From the NCBI RefSeq assembly GCF_020880975.1, contig NZ_JAJIWP010000003.1, positions 806,001 to 870,000 of the forward strand: 64,000 nucleotides of DNA. The letters are read 5' to 3'. Of this stretch, positions 25,224 to 33,153 are shown piece by piece. The stretch's first letter is position 1. Every line of letters starts with the position of its first letter. Under the pieces are notes generated by a model. The model ran no database searches and was not told the DNA's origin. It saw only the letters and a program-made list of their open reading frames with translations. The position numbers and the translations under genes were made by a program. This DNA is from Mucilaginibacter sp. UR6-1 (GTDB lineage: Bacteria; Bacteroidota; Bacteroidia; Sphingobacteriales; Sphingobacteriaceae).

Positions 25224-25307
25224 ATGAAGACACAACAATTAACATCTGTTAAAAAAATCACGCTCCATTGCCAACCAAGTGCCGGTATGTGTTGTTGTTG
25301 CAATTGA
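25224..25307 (+). CDS. 27-aa leader peptide ending in four consecutive Cys codons
   Basis: ATG at 25224, stop TGA at 25305-25307. The peptide starts MKTQQLTSVKK, is basic, and ends HCQPSAGMCCCCN. The four Cys codons (tgt tgt tgt tgc) come directly before the last Asn codon and stop. Five Cys in 27 residues, four in a row, is typical of amino-acid-sensing leader peptides, where ribosome stalling reports low charged tRNA. The Cys-codon tract can pair with ttgcaacaac just before the start of the next gene (25363). I infer a cysteine-sensing regulatory ORF; the peptide itself probably has no other function. Confidence 0.62.
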   Translation: MKTQQLTSVKKITLHCQPSAGMCCCCN

Positions 25308-25353
25308 TCGAACTGAAAAATAAACTCAATTGATCGTACTTTTTTGCAACAAC
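25294..25353 (+). promoter_or_regulatory. Attenuator-like RNA pairing between Cys codons and the downstream initiation region
   Basis: gttgttgcaa (25294-25303, inside the Cys-codon run) is the exact reverse complement of ttgcaacaac (25344-25353), which ends 9 nt before the ATG of the downstream gene. Between them, caattgatcg occurs twice (25301-25310 and 25327-25336). Its self-complementary caattg core allows an alternative pairing that competes with the long stem. A ribosome held at the Cys codons would open the first stem and expose the initiation region. Confidence 0.5.
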
Positions 25354-25362
25354 CAAATTTAA

Positions 25363-25980
25363 ATGAACACGTATACTCTTTACGATGAAGTGGCGCTAAA
25401 CGAGGCCCGCTTATCGCTCAATAAACAAACCGTTTCGCACAGCGCGCTATCAGGCAACTATACTGATCTGCGCCTTACTGCCGATAGTAACCGCTGGTAC
25501 GAGTACTACAACGGGGCCATAACACATGGATATATTGATCTTAAAAAGTTTAACAACAAGCCGCTGGTAATTGCCTTTTATTCGGGCAAATGGGGCGATA
25601 CCGGTTTAAACTTACTGCGTTCGCTTAACACCATACAGGCCGAAGTGAAAGCTAACGGTGGTAACCTGCTGGTGATAATACCCGAAGGTGAGCAGCATTT
25701 AGAGCAGATAGCATGGCTTAACAGCCTTACACTCAGTTTTTATGTTGATGAGCAGCATGCCTTAGCACAGCAGTTAGGGCTATACCATGAGCTGTTATCC
25801 GGTTGGAACAATGAGGCAGCTCAAAAAGTACTGCTGCCTGCAATTTATGTTACCGATGCCCGCCGCAAGGTAACTTACCGGCACGTATATCATAACACGG
25901 GCAACAGTTTTTCGGCAGGTGAGGTAATATCGGCAGTGTACAGTTCGGCGCTGCTGGTTAATAAAAAAGAATTTATATAA
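25363..25980 (+). CDS. Cysteine-free peroxiredoxin/AhpC-TSA-like protein
   Basis: A 205-aa protein with a thioredoxin-fold layout: an N-terminal extension of about 60 residues, then KPLVIAFYSGKWGDTGLNLLRSL, which lines up with the peroxiredoxin strand and active-site loop where WCxxC would be expected. Here the loop is WGDTG, with no cysteine. The next strands, NLLVIIPEG and LSFYVDEQHALAQQLGLYHELL, also follow the AhpC/TSA pattern. The whole chain has no cysteine and only the initiator methionine, which is unusual at this length. It cannot be a thiol peroxidase. With the Cys-codon leader upstream, it looks like a protein made when sulfur amino acids are scarce. Function unknown. Monocistronic. 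Confidence 0.8.
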   Translation: MNTYTLYDEVALNEARLSLNKQTVSHSALSGNYTDLRLTADSNRWYEYYNGAITHGYIDLKKFNNKPLVIAFYSGKWGDTGLNLLRSLNTIQAEVKANGGNLLVIIPEGEQHLEQIAWLNSLTLSFYVDEQHALAQQLGLYHELLSGWNNEAAQKVLLPAIYVTDARRKVTYRHVYHNTGNSFSAGEVISAVYSSALLVNKKEFI

Positions 25981-26005
25981 TTAGTTTCAAGTAGGTTAAA
26001 GTGCC

Positions 26006-26041
26006 AGGGGGGTAAACTGTATGTTTATCCCCCTTTATTTT
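26006..26041 (+). terminator. Rho-independent terminator after the cysteine-free protein gene
   Basis: aggggggtaaac and gtttatcccccct pair with one G-T wobble around a 5-nt loop, followed by ttattttg. It lies 25 nt after the stop and closes a leader-plus-one-gene transcript. Confidence 0.82.
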
Positions 26042-26068
26042 GCATATTTAACCAGGTAATTAAGTGAT

Positions 26069-27514
26069 ATGGCTGATAAAAAGGATTATGATGCCGTAGT
26101 AGTAGGCTCGGGCCCTAACGGACTCGCGGCGGCCATACTGTTACAGCAACAAGGCTTACAGGTACTGGTAGTTGAGGGCAAGGGCACCATTGGCGGCGGC
26201 CTGCGTACAGCCGAGCTCACCCTGCCCGGCTTTAAGCATGATATTTGTTCGGCCATACATCCGCTGGCAGCAGGCTCGCCATTTTTTAGCAAGCTGCCGC
26301 TGCATGAGCATGGCTTGGAATATATAGCCCCCGAGGTTGATGCCGCCCACCCGTTTGATGATGGTACCGCAGCGGTATTAAAGCGCTCGGTTGATGAAAC
26401 AGCCTCATTACTTGGTGCCGATGCGGATACTTACCGTAAACTGATTGGTCCGGTGGTAAAAAACTGGCCAAGTATGGCTGCCGATATATTGGGGCCGCTG
26501 CATATTCCATCCAAGCCTTTTGCCATGGCGCATTTCGGCCTTTCGGCATTGCAACCGGCCACCATGCTGGCTAAACAGTTTAAAACCGTACAAGCAAAAG
26601 GCCTTTTTGCAGGGATGGCAGCACATTCCATACAGCCGCTCAGCAATATCGCTACATCGGCCATTGGCATGGTGCTACTGGCTAACGGGCATATAGGCGG
26701 CTGGGTAATTCCTAAAGGTGGTTCGCAAAGTATTGCCGATGCGCTGGCAGGCTACTTTACATCATTAGGCGGAAAGATAGAGGTTAATACCTACATCACT
26801 TCGCTTTCGCAATTGCCATCGGCACGTGCCATATTTTTTGACGTTACGCCGAAACAACTACTGCAAATTGCCGGGCATAAATTTTCGTCCATTTATAAAT
26901 GGCAGTTGGAGCGTTACCGTTATGGCGATGGCGTATTTAAAGTTGACTGGGCGCTTGACGGCCCGGTGCCTTTTACAGCCGAAGAATGCCGTAAGGCAGG
27001 CACCGTGCACATTGGGGGTACGCTGGAAGAGATAGAGATCTCCGAAAAGGCATCCGCCGCGGGCATACATTGCGAAAAACCTTATGTGCTAATGGCCCAG
27101 CAAAGTACTTATGATGCCACACGCGCTCCTGAAGGCAAGCAAACGGTTTGGGCTTACTGCCATGTACCCAACGGCTCGACTAAAGACATGACGGCCATTA
27201 TTGAGAACCAGGTAGAGCGGTTTGCGCCAGGTTTTAAGGATAGGATACTCGCCAGGCATGCCTTTAATACCGCCCAGATGCAGGAGCATAACCCCAATTA
27301 CATAGGCGGCGATATAAATGGCGGAATAATCGATATCGGGCAGTTATATACTCGTCCCGCCCTGCGCTGGTCGCCATACCGAACATCAGCCAAGGGCCTT
27401 TACATTTGTTCATCATCAACCCCTCCGGGTGGTGGTGTGCATGGTATGTGCGGTTACAATGCCGCCAAACGCGCGCTTAAAGATATTTTCGATATTAAAA
27501 CCGGCAAGCTTTAA
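26069..27514 (+). CDS. FAD-dependent oxidoreductase, phytoene-desaturase/carotene-isomerase-like
   Basis: A 481-aa flavoprotein. DAVVVGSGPNGLAAAILLQQQG is the N-terminal FAD-binding loop, followed by EGKGTIGGGLRTAELTLPGFKHDICSA, a pattern of the CrtI/CrtISO-type family. TPPGGGVHGMCGYNAAKRAL at the C-terminus is the conserved second FAD contact. No carotenoid genes are adjacent, so a carotenoid role is not supported by context. Many proteins of this subgroup have unknown substrates. Its 3' end overlaps by 4 nt with the convergent outer-membrane protein gene. Confidence 0.88.
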   Translation: MADKKDYDAVVVGSGPNGLAAAILLQQQGLQVLVVEGKGTIGGGLRTAELTLPGFKHDICSAIHPLAAGSPFFSKLPLHEHGLEYIAPEVDAAHPFDDGTAAVLKRSVDETASLLGADADTYRKLIGPVVKNWPSMAADILGPLHIPSKPFAMAHFGLSALQPATMLAKQFKTVQAKGLFAGMAAHSIQPLSNIATSAIGMVLLANGHIGGWVIPKGGSQSIADALAGYFTSLGGKIEVNTYITSLSQLPSARAIFFDVTPKQLLQIAGHKFSSIYKWQLERYRYGDGVFKVDWALDGPVPFTAEECRKAGTVHIGGTLEEIEISEKASAAGIHCEKPYVLMAQQSTYDATRAPEGKQTVWAYCHVPNGSTKDMTAIIENQVERFAPGFKDRILARHAFNTAQMQEHNPNYIGGDINGGIIDIGQLYTRPALRWSPYRTSAKGLYICSSSTPPGGGVHGMCGYNAAKRALKDIFDIKTGKL

Positions 27515-28842
27515 AAGGCCTCATTCAAGCCCAAAAATAAGCCCTTTGCTCCATATTTACCAAACGCGTAATCAATACAAAGATTGGTACGTGTTGCCTT
27601 GTTAAACAGTACACGTAAACCCGCGCCGCCGCCGGGTTGCCATACCTGGCCTATCTTTGTACCCAGATCATCATTGGCCGTTTGAAGGTTAAAGAAAGTT
27701 ACCCCGCTGATAAACTTGTTCCGGGTGATCGGGAAACGGTATTCCACCTCGGAATAAGCGTATTGCGTACCTTTAAAGTAGGTAACGGTATATCCGCGCC
27801 CACTGCGAAAGCTTGGATCACGCCCCGTGCCCGGCAGTTCCAGGTAGGGCAGGGCACCACCTATAACAAATGAGGTCCAGTTCCAAAAGGCTATCACGTG
27901 CTCAGGGTTACGTTTTGACAGGCTCCAATATTTCCTGAAATCAGTGGTGAGCTGCGTGGCATTCTTGGTACTGCCTATCCAGGTTTGATTTACCCTGATA
28001 CCGGCATCCGCATAAATACCCTTGTACGCGCGGTTCTGATTGTCGCGCGTGGTGTATTGTGCGTTGAACAATAAACCATTTGAGCTGTAATTGGCGTTGT
28101 TAAAGCCGTTTCGTTCGTTATAAATGTAGTACGGCGTAAGTTTTTCGCCAACCGGGTTATTACGGTCCTCAATGCTTCGCCTGATATCAAAGGATAAGCC
28201 CGCGCCTAAAAATAGGTTGTTAGTAACCTGCTTGTATATTTTTTCGCGGAGATTGTAAAAGTAGGAGTGCAGTACATAGCCCTTGCGGTCAGGGTTAGAT
28301 AATATCCTGTCCGCCTCGCTGCCATTAGCGGCTTCGCCTATACCTATGCCGAAATCGGGTGTCAGGGTTTTGGCGGCTACCAGGCTACCTTGTAGATTCC
28401 AGTGGTTGCCGGGTGTAAACACATTATGACTTAAATAAAAATAGATAATACCCTTAGTGGTAATGGATGCCGACGTTGCCGCTACAGACATTAATGTACC
28501 CGGCTCACTGCCCAGCACACGCCCTGCAACTGCCTTAACACCAATTTGAAAACCAATACTTGGGTTTGAGGCTACATTGGGCATTAGGGTAATACCCGAT
28601 TTTTTCTTGAGCGAATCGGGTTTCTTACTGGGATGAATTACATTCTGTATCAGGTCGCTGATGTCATATTGCCCTGCATATTCAACTTTTGGCTTTTTTA
28701 CGGTATCACGCTGTAACGAGTCGGTTTTAAGTGAGTCGGTAGTGGCCTGAACCTGCGCCAAAGCAGGCTGGTACAAGCTTATGCTGAGGGGGATAGTAAT
28801 CAGCAAATACTTTAATATGGTATATCTCAATTGTTTTTGCAC
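27511..28842 (-). CDS. BamA/TamA-family outer-membrane beta-barrel protein
   Basis: A 443-aa protein with a signal peptide (hydrophobic residues 12-28, PALAQ). A short linker follows, then GITLMPNVASNPSIGFQIGVKAVAGRVLG, the start of the surface-antigen (D15-type) barrel. Alternating beta-strand pattern continues to a terminal FLGLNEAF with Phe last, as required for Bam-dependent insertion. PAGGGAGLRVLFNKATRTNLCIDYAFGK is typical of the last strands. No POTRA repeats are present, so it is a barrel-only relative rather than BamA itself. Role unknown; monocistronic. Confidence 0.85.
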   Translation of the reverse strand: MQKQLRYTILKYLLITIPLSISLYQPALAQVQATTDSLKTDSLQRDTVKKPKVEYAGQYDISDLIQNVIHPSKKPDSLKKKSGITLMPNVASNPSIGFQIGVKAVAGRVLGSEPGTLMSVAATSASITTKGIIYFYLSHNVFTPGNHWNLQGSLVAAKTLTPDFGIGIGEAANGSEADRILSNPDRKGYVLHSYFYNLREKIYKQVTNNLFLGAGLSFDIRRSIEDRNNPVGEKLTPYYIYNERNGFNNANYSSNGLLFNAQYTTRDNQNRAYKGIYADAGIRVNQTWIGSTKNATQLTTDFRKYWSLSKRNPEHVIAFWNWTSFVIGGALPYLELPGTGRDPSFRSGRGYTVTYFKGTQYAYSEVEYRFPITRNKFISGVTFFNLQTANDDLGTKIGQVWQPGGGAGLRVLFNKATRTNLCIDYAFGKYGAKGLFLGLNEAF

Positions 28843-29039
28843 GGTAGTGATGTGTTTTTGATAGTGAGTTATTAAAACTTAACTTTTAACCTATTTATTG
28901 CCAAAAGGTTTTTTTTACAGCCTCTGTAACAGTTAAATGGTATGGTTGTAAAATATTTATGAACATTTATGGCACTTGTATTTGGATTTAATCTAAATAG
29001 TCCTATTTTTGCTAAACACACTTCTACACAAAAAAGGGA

Positions 29040-29402
29040 ATGCAGGTTAAAGAGGTAGTTGATAATCCAACATTTACAGAGGTTTTTACCACAGCGCAGG
29101 GCGCTATCTATCAATCAGACAGTGAAAGCTGCTGGTATATTGATTTTGCCGGTAAACTTGCCCGTTTTGATTACCGCTGCCTGCTAAAGCTTAACAAGGC
29201 TATTAACAGCATTGATATTGAGCAAAAACTGATGGATGCCCTGTCGCCTGATATGGAGATCATCTTTATTTGCGCCTGTGATGACACTTACGTGCTCACC
29301 CTTACCCAGATCATTCACTTTAAGGAGCTGTTACAAGGTACTTTTGTAATGCTTGAGCTTAACCACATCATCTACAACAGGCTTTATCGTACAGCCGTTT
29401 AA
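29040..29402 (+). CDS. Conserved-looking small cytosolic protein, unknown
   Basis: A 120-aa protein with no signal peptide or membrane segment. It opens with a beta-rich half (AIYQSDSESCWYIDFAGKLARFDYRCLLKLNKAI) and continues with a mixed half ending LELNHIIYNRLYRTAV. I recognise no family. Codon use resembles its neighbours, and an isolated start with clear upstream and downstream gaps supports a real gene. It lies 96 nt upstream of the ferritin gene, which has its own promoter, so it is probably transcribed separately. Confidence 0.65.
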   Translation: MQVKEVVDNPTFTEVFTTAQGAIYQSDSESCWYIDFAGKLARFDYRCLLKLNKAINSIDIEQKLMDALSPDMEIIFICACDDTYVLTLTQIIHFKELLQGTFVMLELNHIIYNRLYRTAV

Positions 29403-29438
29403 CTATACTTAGATTGCTTCTATATTGTTAATATTTAA

Positions 29439-29467
29439 TTGTTTGGGCGTTTATAGCATTATCTTTG
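29439..29467 (+). promoter_or_regulatory. Bacteroidota-type promoter of ferritin
   Basis: TTG at 29439-29441, 18-nt spacer, TATCTTTG at 29460-29467, matching TTG/TAnnTTTG. It lies 31 nt before the ferritin ATG. No Fur-like palindrome is obvious. Confidence 0.6.
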
Positions 29468-29498
29468 TATTGTTATAAATGATTAAAACAATTAGATC

Positions 29499-30029
29499 AT
29501 GAAAGATATCATTCGCATAAAATCACTTTTATCAACCGAGATAGAAGAGGTTTTAAATCAGCAAATTAAAAAGGAAGCGCAATCAGCGTCAATATATTTA
29601 GCCATGGCTTCATGGTGTGACCGTAATGGTTTTGATAACTCGGCCGACTATTTTTACAAACAGTCTGAAGAGGAAAGAGAGCACCAGCTTAAATTTTTTA
29701 AATACGTGCTTGATATGGGCGGCACTGCTATCTCTCCGGAGGTTACCAATATCAAAATTGAGTACAACTCATTCCGCGAAGTATTTGAGGATGCTTTGGA
29801 GCAAGAGGTAAGCGTTACCGAATCTATTAAAGCCATCGCCAGCCGTTGCTACAAAGAGCAGGATTTTGTAACCCTTGAATTTTTAAACTGGTTCTTTAAA
29901 GAGCAACGCGAAGAAGAGTACAAAGCACGCCGCGCCCTTGAACTATTTGAAGTTATTGGCGAAGAAGGTACCGGCCGTTGGGAAATTGATCATCATATCC
30001 CTAAAATCAGCTACAGCAGCGAGGCCTAA
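29499..30029 (+). CDS. ftn: Non-haem ferritin (iron storage)
   Basis: A 176-aa four-helix ferritin that oxidises Fe(II) and stores it as mineral in a 24-mer shell. Ferroxidase ligands are visible in helix A (NQQIKKEAQSASIYLAMASW, with Glu) and in helix B (ADYFYKQSEEEREHQLKFFKYV, the ExxH pair), then EQEVSVTESIKAI and WFFKEQREEE in helices C and D. Length and pattern are those of FtnA-type proteins, and no haem-ligand Met at the bacterioferritin position is evident. It overlaps 4 nt tail-to-tail with a 2Fe-2S ferredoxin gene. Confidence 0.95.
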   Translation: MKDIIRIKSLLSTEIEEVLNQQIKKEAQSASIYLAMASWCDRNGFDNSADYFYKQSEEEREHQLKFFKYVLDMGGTAISPEVTNIKIEYNSFREVFEDALEQEVSVTESIKAIASRCYKEQDFVTLEFLNWFFKEQREEEYKARRALELFEVIGEEGTGRWEIDHHIPKISYSSEA

Positions 30030-30298
30030 TCCTGCTGCTGCATGAGGCCCGCCAGCAGGCGTAATACCTCCTTTTCAGAATATTCTTTCAGCCATATATT
30101 TTCAGGCTGTATGTTACAGACCGGTGCAAATTTGCAACGGTCTGTGCATTCAATACGTATCACTTCAATATCTACCTTACCTTTGCTGTGCTTTACAAAG
30201 CCCGATGCCATTTTGTAAGTATCCTTACCACCACGTTTACCACACTTGCTGCCTGTGCATACATAAAGCACTTTATCAGGCACCTCAAATTTTCCCAT
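30026..30298 (-). CDS. Thioredoxin-like 2Fe-2S ferredoxin
   Basis: A 90-aa protein of the thioredoxin-fold 2Fe-2S ferredoxin family (related to NuoE C-termini). The four cluster cysteines are visible: VLYVCTGSKCGKRGG gives two, ECTDRCKFAPVC gives the rest (with one spare). It probably transfers electrons in the cytosol; the redox partner is not encoded nearby. It converges on ferritin with a 4-nt overlap, so transcription of one could interfere with the other; an iron link between the two is attractive but unproven. Confidence 0.88.
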   Translation of the reverse strand: MGKFEVPDKVLYVCTGSKCGKRGGKDTYKMASGFVKHSKGKVDIEVIRIECTDRCKFAPVCNIQPENIWLKEYSEKEVLRLLAGLMQQQD

Positions 30299-30446
30299 GT
30301 AACAAATTTATACAATCGTACTTAAACGGTTTGTATTTTGTTTTAAGTATATACTGTGTAATTTAGTTAACAGCTAAAGTTTAAATATTATTTAAAATAT
30401 ATAAATGGCAGGTTCACAGGTGTATTTGTTGCCTTTGGGCATAAAG

Positions 30447-30479
30447 TTTGTGTTTGTATATCAATTAAGATTATATTTG
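30447..30479 (+). promoter_or_regulatory. Bacteroidota-type promoter of the sterol-desaturase-like gene
   Basis: TTTG at 30447-30450, 21-nt spacer, TATATTTG at 30472-30479. The start codon follows 49 nt later. Confidence 0.55.
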
Positions 30480-30528
30480 AGTGTTTTTTCGTTTTAATAA
30501 ATATTAAAACAAACAATAAAAACGAGTA

Positions 30529-31743
30529 ATGAAATACAACATCCTCGCTTTTGCTGTACCGCTCTTTGTAGTATTTATGCTGCTGGAGTATTTCGTCGCA
30601 AAACAAAAAAAACTTAAGCTGTTTGATCTTCACCGTTCAATAGCGAACGTTAGTATAGGCATACTTGAACGCCTTACTGATGTGCTTGCCGCTGCGGTAT
30701 TTTACGGCGTGTATGATTATCTGCAAAAAACCTATGGCATATTCCAGATAAAGCCAACCATAGCCATGTGGATATTGCTTTTTTTAGGTACCGATTTTAT
30801 TTGGTACTGGTACCACAGGCTTGCACACGAAATGAATGTGCTTTGGGCCGTACACGTGGTACACCACCAAAGCGAAGACTTTAACTACACCGTGTCGGCA
30901 CGTATAACGCTTTTGCAGGCTATTGTACGCACCGGTTTTTGGAGTGTTTTGCCCGTATTGGGTTTTCCGGCCGAAATGATCGTGGTTATGCTGCTGATAC
31001 ATGGTTTGTACCCTTTCTTTGTGCATACCCAGGTAATAGGTAAGCTGGGCTTTTTAGAGTATTTTTTGGTTACCCCATCTCACCACCGTGTACACCACGC
31101 CTGTAATGATGAGTACCTGGATAAAAACTATGGCGATGTGCTTATTATTTGGGATAAGTTATTCGGTACCTTTAAAAAGGAGGACGAGAAGCCTGTTTAC
31201 GGCCTTACGCACCAGTTAAATACGTATAGCTTTATGTGGCAGCACTTCCACTTTTTTATAGAGCTCTGGATAATGGTTAAGCGCGAAAAAACGCTGAAAG
31301 GAAAAATTCGTATGATATTTGGCAGCCCTAACCTGATAGACCCCGCCGCGCGTGAAAATGCCGAGCGTATATTCGGTATCAAGGTGCATGAGGAGCCTAT
31401 GCAGCAAAGGCTGAACAATTACGTAGTTTGGCAGGTAATATTTATGCTGATCACACTGTTTTTCTTCATCCTGTTTGAGTTTGAGCTGGGAGCGATGGAA
31501 AAATTCCTGTTCACTACATTTACCGTACTTACGCTCATTAACTGTGGTGCCATAATGGAGCAAAAGAAATGGGTGTTTGCTGTGGAGTTTTTGCGTATGC
31601 TGGTTATAGGCAGCGCGCTATATATTTACAATGCCGATTACCATATCGTAACCTTCTTTATATGCGCGGTGCTCGCGCTGATGGCCTTGTTTTACCGCAC
31701 GGTTGAAGAGCGTTATCTTTCGGTAGTATACCAGGAACAATAG
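30529..31743 (+). CDS. Sterol desaturase/fatty acid hydroxylase family membrane protein
   Basis: A 404-aa di-iron membrane oxygenase. The eight-histidine signature is complete: HRLAHEMN (about 104-111), HVVHHQSEDFN (about 117-127) and HRVHHACNDEYLDKNYGDVL (about 188-207). N-terminal helices precede these motifs, and a C-terminal extension of about 130 residues has further helices (VIFMLITLFFFILFEFEL, and near 345-380). Members hydroxylate or desaturate lipids, sterols or carotenoids; the substrate here is unknown. Monocistronic, ending at a bidirectional terminator shared with the DsbA-like gene. Confidence 0.92.
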   Translation: MKYNILAFAVPLFVVFMLLEYFVAKQKKLKLFDLHRSIANVSIGILERLTDVLAAAVFYGVYDYLQKTYGIFQIKPTIAMWILLFLGTDFIWYWYHRLAHEMNVLWAVHVVHHQSEDFNYTVSARITLLQAIVRTGFWSVLPVLGFPAEMIVVMLLIHGLYPFFVHTQVIGKLGFLEYFLVTPSHHRVHHACNDEYLDKNYGDVLIIWDKLFGTFKKEDEKPVYGLTHQLNTYSFMWQHFHFFIELWIMVKREKTLKGKIRMIFGSPNLIDPAARENAERIFGIKVHEEPMQQRLNNYVVWQVIFMLITLFFFILFEFELGAMEKFLFTTFTVLTLINCGAIMEQKKWVFAVEFLRMLVIGSALYIYNADYHIVTFFICAVLALMALFYRTVEERYLSVVYQEQ

Positions 31744-31762
31744 ATAAAGAAATAGTATTACA

Positions 31763-31797
31763 AAAAAAGAGGGCCGGTAATAATTACCGGCCCTTTC
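31763..31797. terminator. Bidirectional rho-independent terminator
   Basis: An 11-bp perfect stem (agggccggtaa / ttaccggccct, loop taa) is flanked by an A-run on the left and a short T-rich stretch on the right. It serves the sterol-desaturase-like gene rightward and the DsbA-like gene leftward. Confidence 0.9.
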
Positions 31798-31824
31798 TCA
31801 TTCATATATATTAAAGTGTCAGCT

Positions 31825-32508
31825 TTAGCAATTTTCATCGGGGCCGCAAAAATCACCATCGGCATTTAATACCTGTGGTTTTTCTTCGCTCTTAACCTTA
31901 TCAAGTACCTGCTTAAAAAGTTCAGTAGGCTGGGCACCCGATACCGCGTATTTATTATTAAATACAAAAAATGGCACTCCCTGTACACCTATCTGGCGGG
32001 CATGGTATATATCTTCCTCAACATCCTGCTTGTAGGCATCTTCATTTAATGCCCGGCGTACCTCATCGGCATCAAGTCCGTGTTTTTGCCCTGTGTTTAC
32101 CAGCGTTTCAGCATCGCTGATGTTTTTGCCTTCGGTAAAGTAAGCTGCAAGCAAGGTTTCCTTTACTTCATTTTGCTTACCATATTTAGCGGCCAGGTGC
32201 AGCAGGCGATGCGCATCAAGTGTGTTGGCTATTTTAGCGGTATCTAAATTATAGTTTAAGCCCAGTTCGGCCGCCTGCGCGGTAACATAAGCATTCATTT
32301 CGCTGGCTTTTTCAAGCGGTAAGCCTTTACGTTTTGAAAGATACTGGTCAAGCGTTTGGCCTTCCTCGTATTTGGCTTCAGGATCTAACTGGTAGCTGTG
32401 CCAAACAATCTCTACCTTATCATCAAAACCCTCAAGGGCATTTTCAAAGCGGCGCTTGCCTATATAGCAAAACGGACAAACAATGTCCGACCATATGTCT
32501 ACTCTCAT
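31825..32508 (-). CDS. DsbA-family oxidoreductase (FrnE-like), cytosolic
   Basis: A 227-aa thioredoxin-fold protein with an inserted helical domain. The active site is VDIWSDIVCPFCYIGKRRFENAL (CPFC at residues 12-15), as in FrnE and 2-hydroxychromene-2-carboxylate isomerase relatives. The cis-proline loop is QIGVQGVPFFVFNNKYAVSGAQ. No signal peptide, so it acts in the cytosol, probably in thiol/disulfide chemistry. A C-terminal tail with CGPDENC adds two more cysteines, which may bind metal or form a disulfide. Confidence 0.93.
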   Translation of the reverse strand: MRVDIWSDIVCPFCYIGKRRFENALEGFDDKVEIVWHSYQLDPEAKYEEGQTLDQYLSKRKGLPLEKASEMNAYVTAQAAELGLNYNLDTAKIANTLDAHRLLHLAAKYGKQNEVKETLLAAYFTEGKNISDAETLVNTGQKHGLDADEVRRALNEDAYKQDVEEDIYHARQIGVQGVPFFVFNNKYAVSGAQPTELFKQVLDKVKSEEKPQVLNADGDFCGPDENC

Positions 32509-32562
32509 AAAACAAATGTAAGTGCTTGCCGGGCAAACAATGGTTAGCGAATTGTCAGGTTT

Positions 32563-32985
32563 TTAAGTGCCCCAGGCGGTAATTACCACGCTGCGGTTAC
32601 CGCCATGGTTACGGTGCTCGCACAGGTAAATGCCCTGCCAGGTGCCCAAAGCCGGCCTGCCATTAGTTATCGGTATGGTTACCGAGCTGCCCAGCATGGC
32701 GGCTTTAAGGTGCGCGGGCATATCGTCTGATCCTTCGTAATCGTGCTCATAATCCGGGTCATTCTCGGGCACGGCCTTGTTAAAATACATCTCAAAGTCC
32801 ATACGCACGGTAGGGTCGGCATTTTCATTTATGGTAAGCGATGCTGATGTATGCTGGATAAAAACCTGTAACATACCTATACTGATCTCTCTCAATTGCG
32901 GTAGAGCCTGTAAAACATCATTGGTTATGAGGTGAAAGCCACGGCGACGGGCTGCAAGGCGTATATGCTGCTGGTATATTTTCAT
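32563..32985 (-). CDS. yjbQ: YjbQ/UPF0047 family protein
   Basis: A 140-aa protein of the YjbQ family, some members of which show weak thiamine-phosphate synthase activity. Diagnostic stretches: IGMLQVFIQHTSASLTINENADPTVRMDFE, the metal-site histidine region, YEHDYEGSDDMPAHLKAAMLGSSVTIPI and LGTWQGIYLCEHRNHGG with the conserved His residues. Length is normal. It lies 54 nt upstream of the DsbA-like gene in the same direction and may share its transcript. Confidence 0.93.
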   Translation of the reverse strand: MKIYQQHIRLAARRRGFHLITNDVLQALPQLREISIGMLQVFIQHTSASLTINENADPTVRMDFEMYFNKAVPENDPDYEHDYEGSDDMPAHLKAAMLGSSVTIPITNGRPALGTWQGIYLCEHRNHGGNRSVVITAWGT

Positions 32986-33153
32986 GGATATATATTGTAA
33001 CGCGTGCTAATATAACAACTTAAAAAGCGCGTTATGGTTTAAGCATAACATTGCTTATCCTGTAACAGATACGCTAATGAGAATAATAAAACAGGATGAT
33101 GAATAATATCAGTAGGGTGGAGTTGCCCTGCGCGGGAGAGGATAGTATGGGTA

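Noticed and set aside
28872..29114. 80-codon minus-strand ORF between the barrel protein and the 120-aa gene
   Set aside because: It overlaps the start of the plus-strand gene, and most of it lies in an AT-rich promoter region.
30388..30633. 81-codon minus-strand ORF upstream of and overlapping the sterol-desaturase-like gene
   Set aside because: It covers the promoter of the real gene and its first 35 codons; the low-complexity Lys/Phe-rich product has no coding signal.
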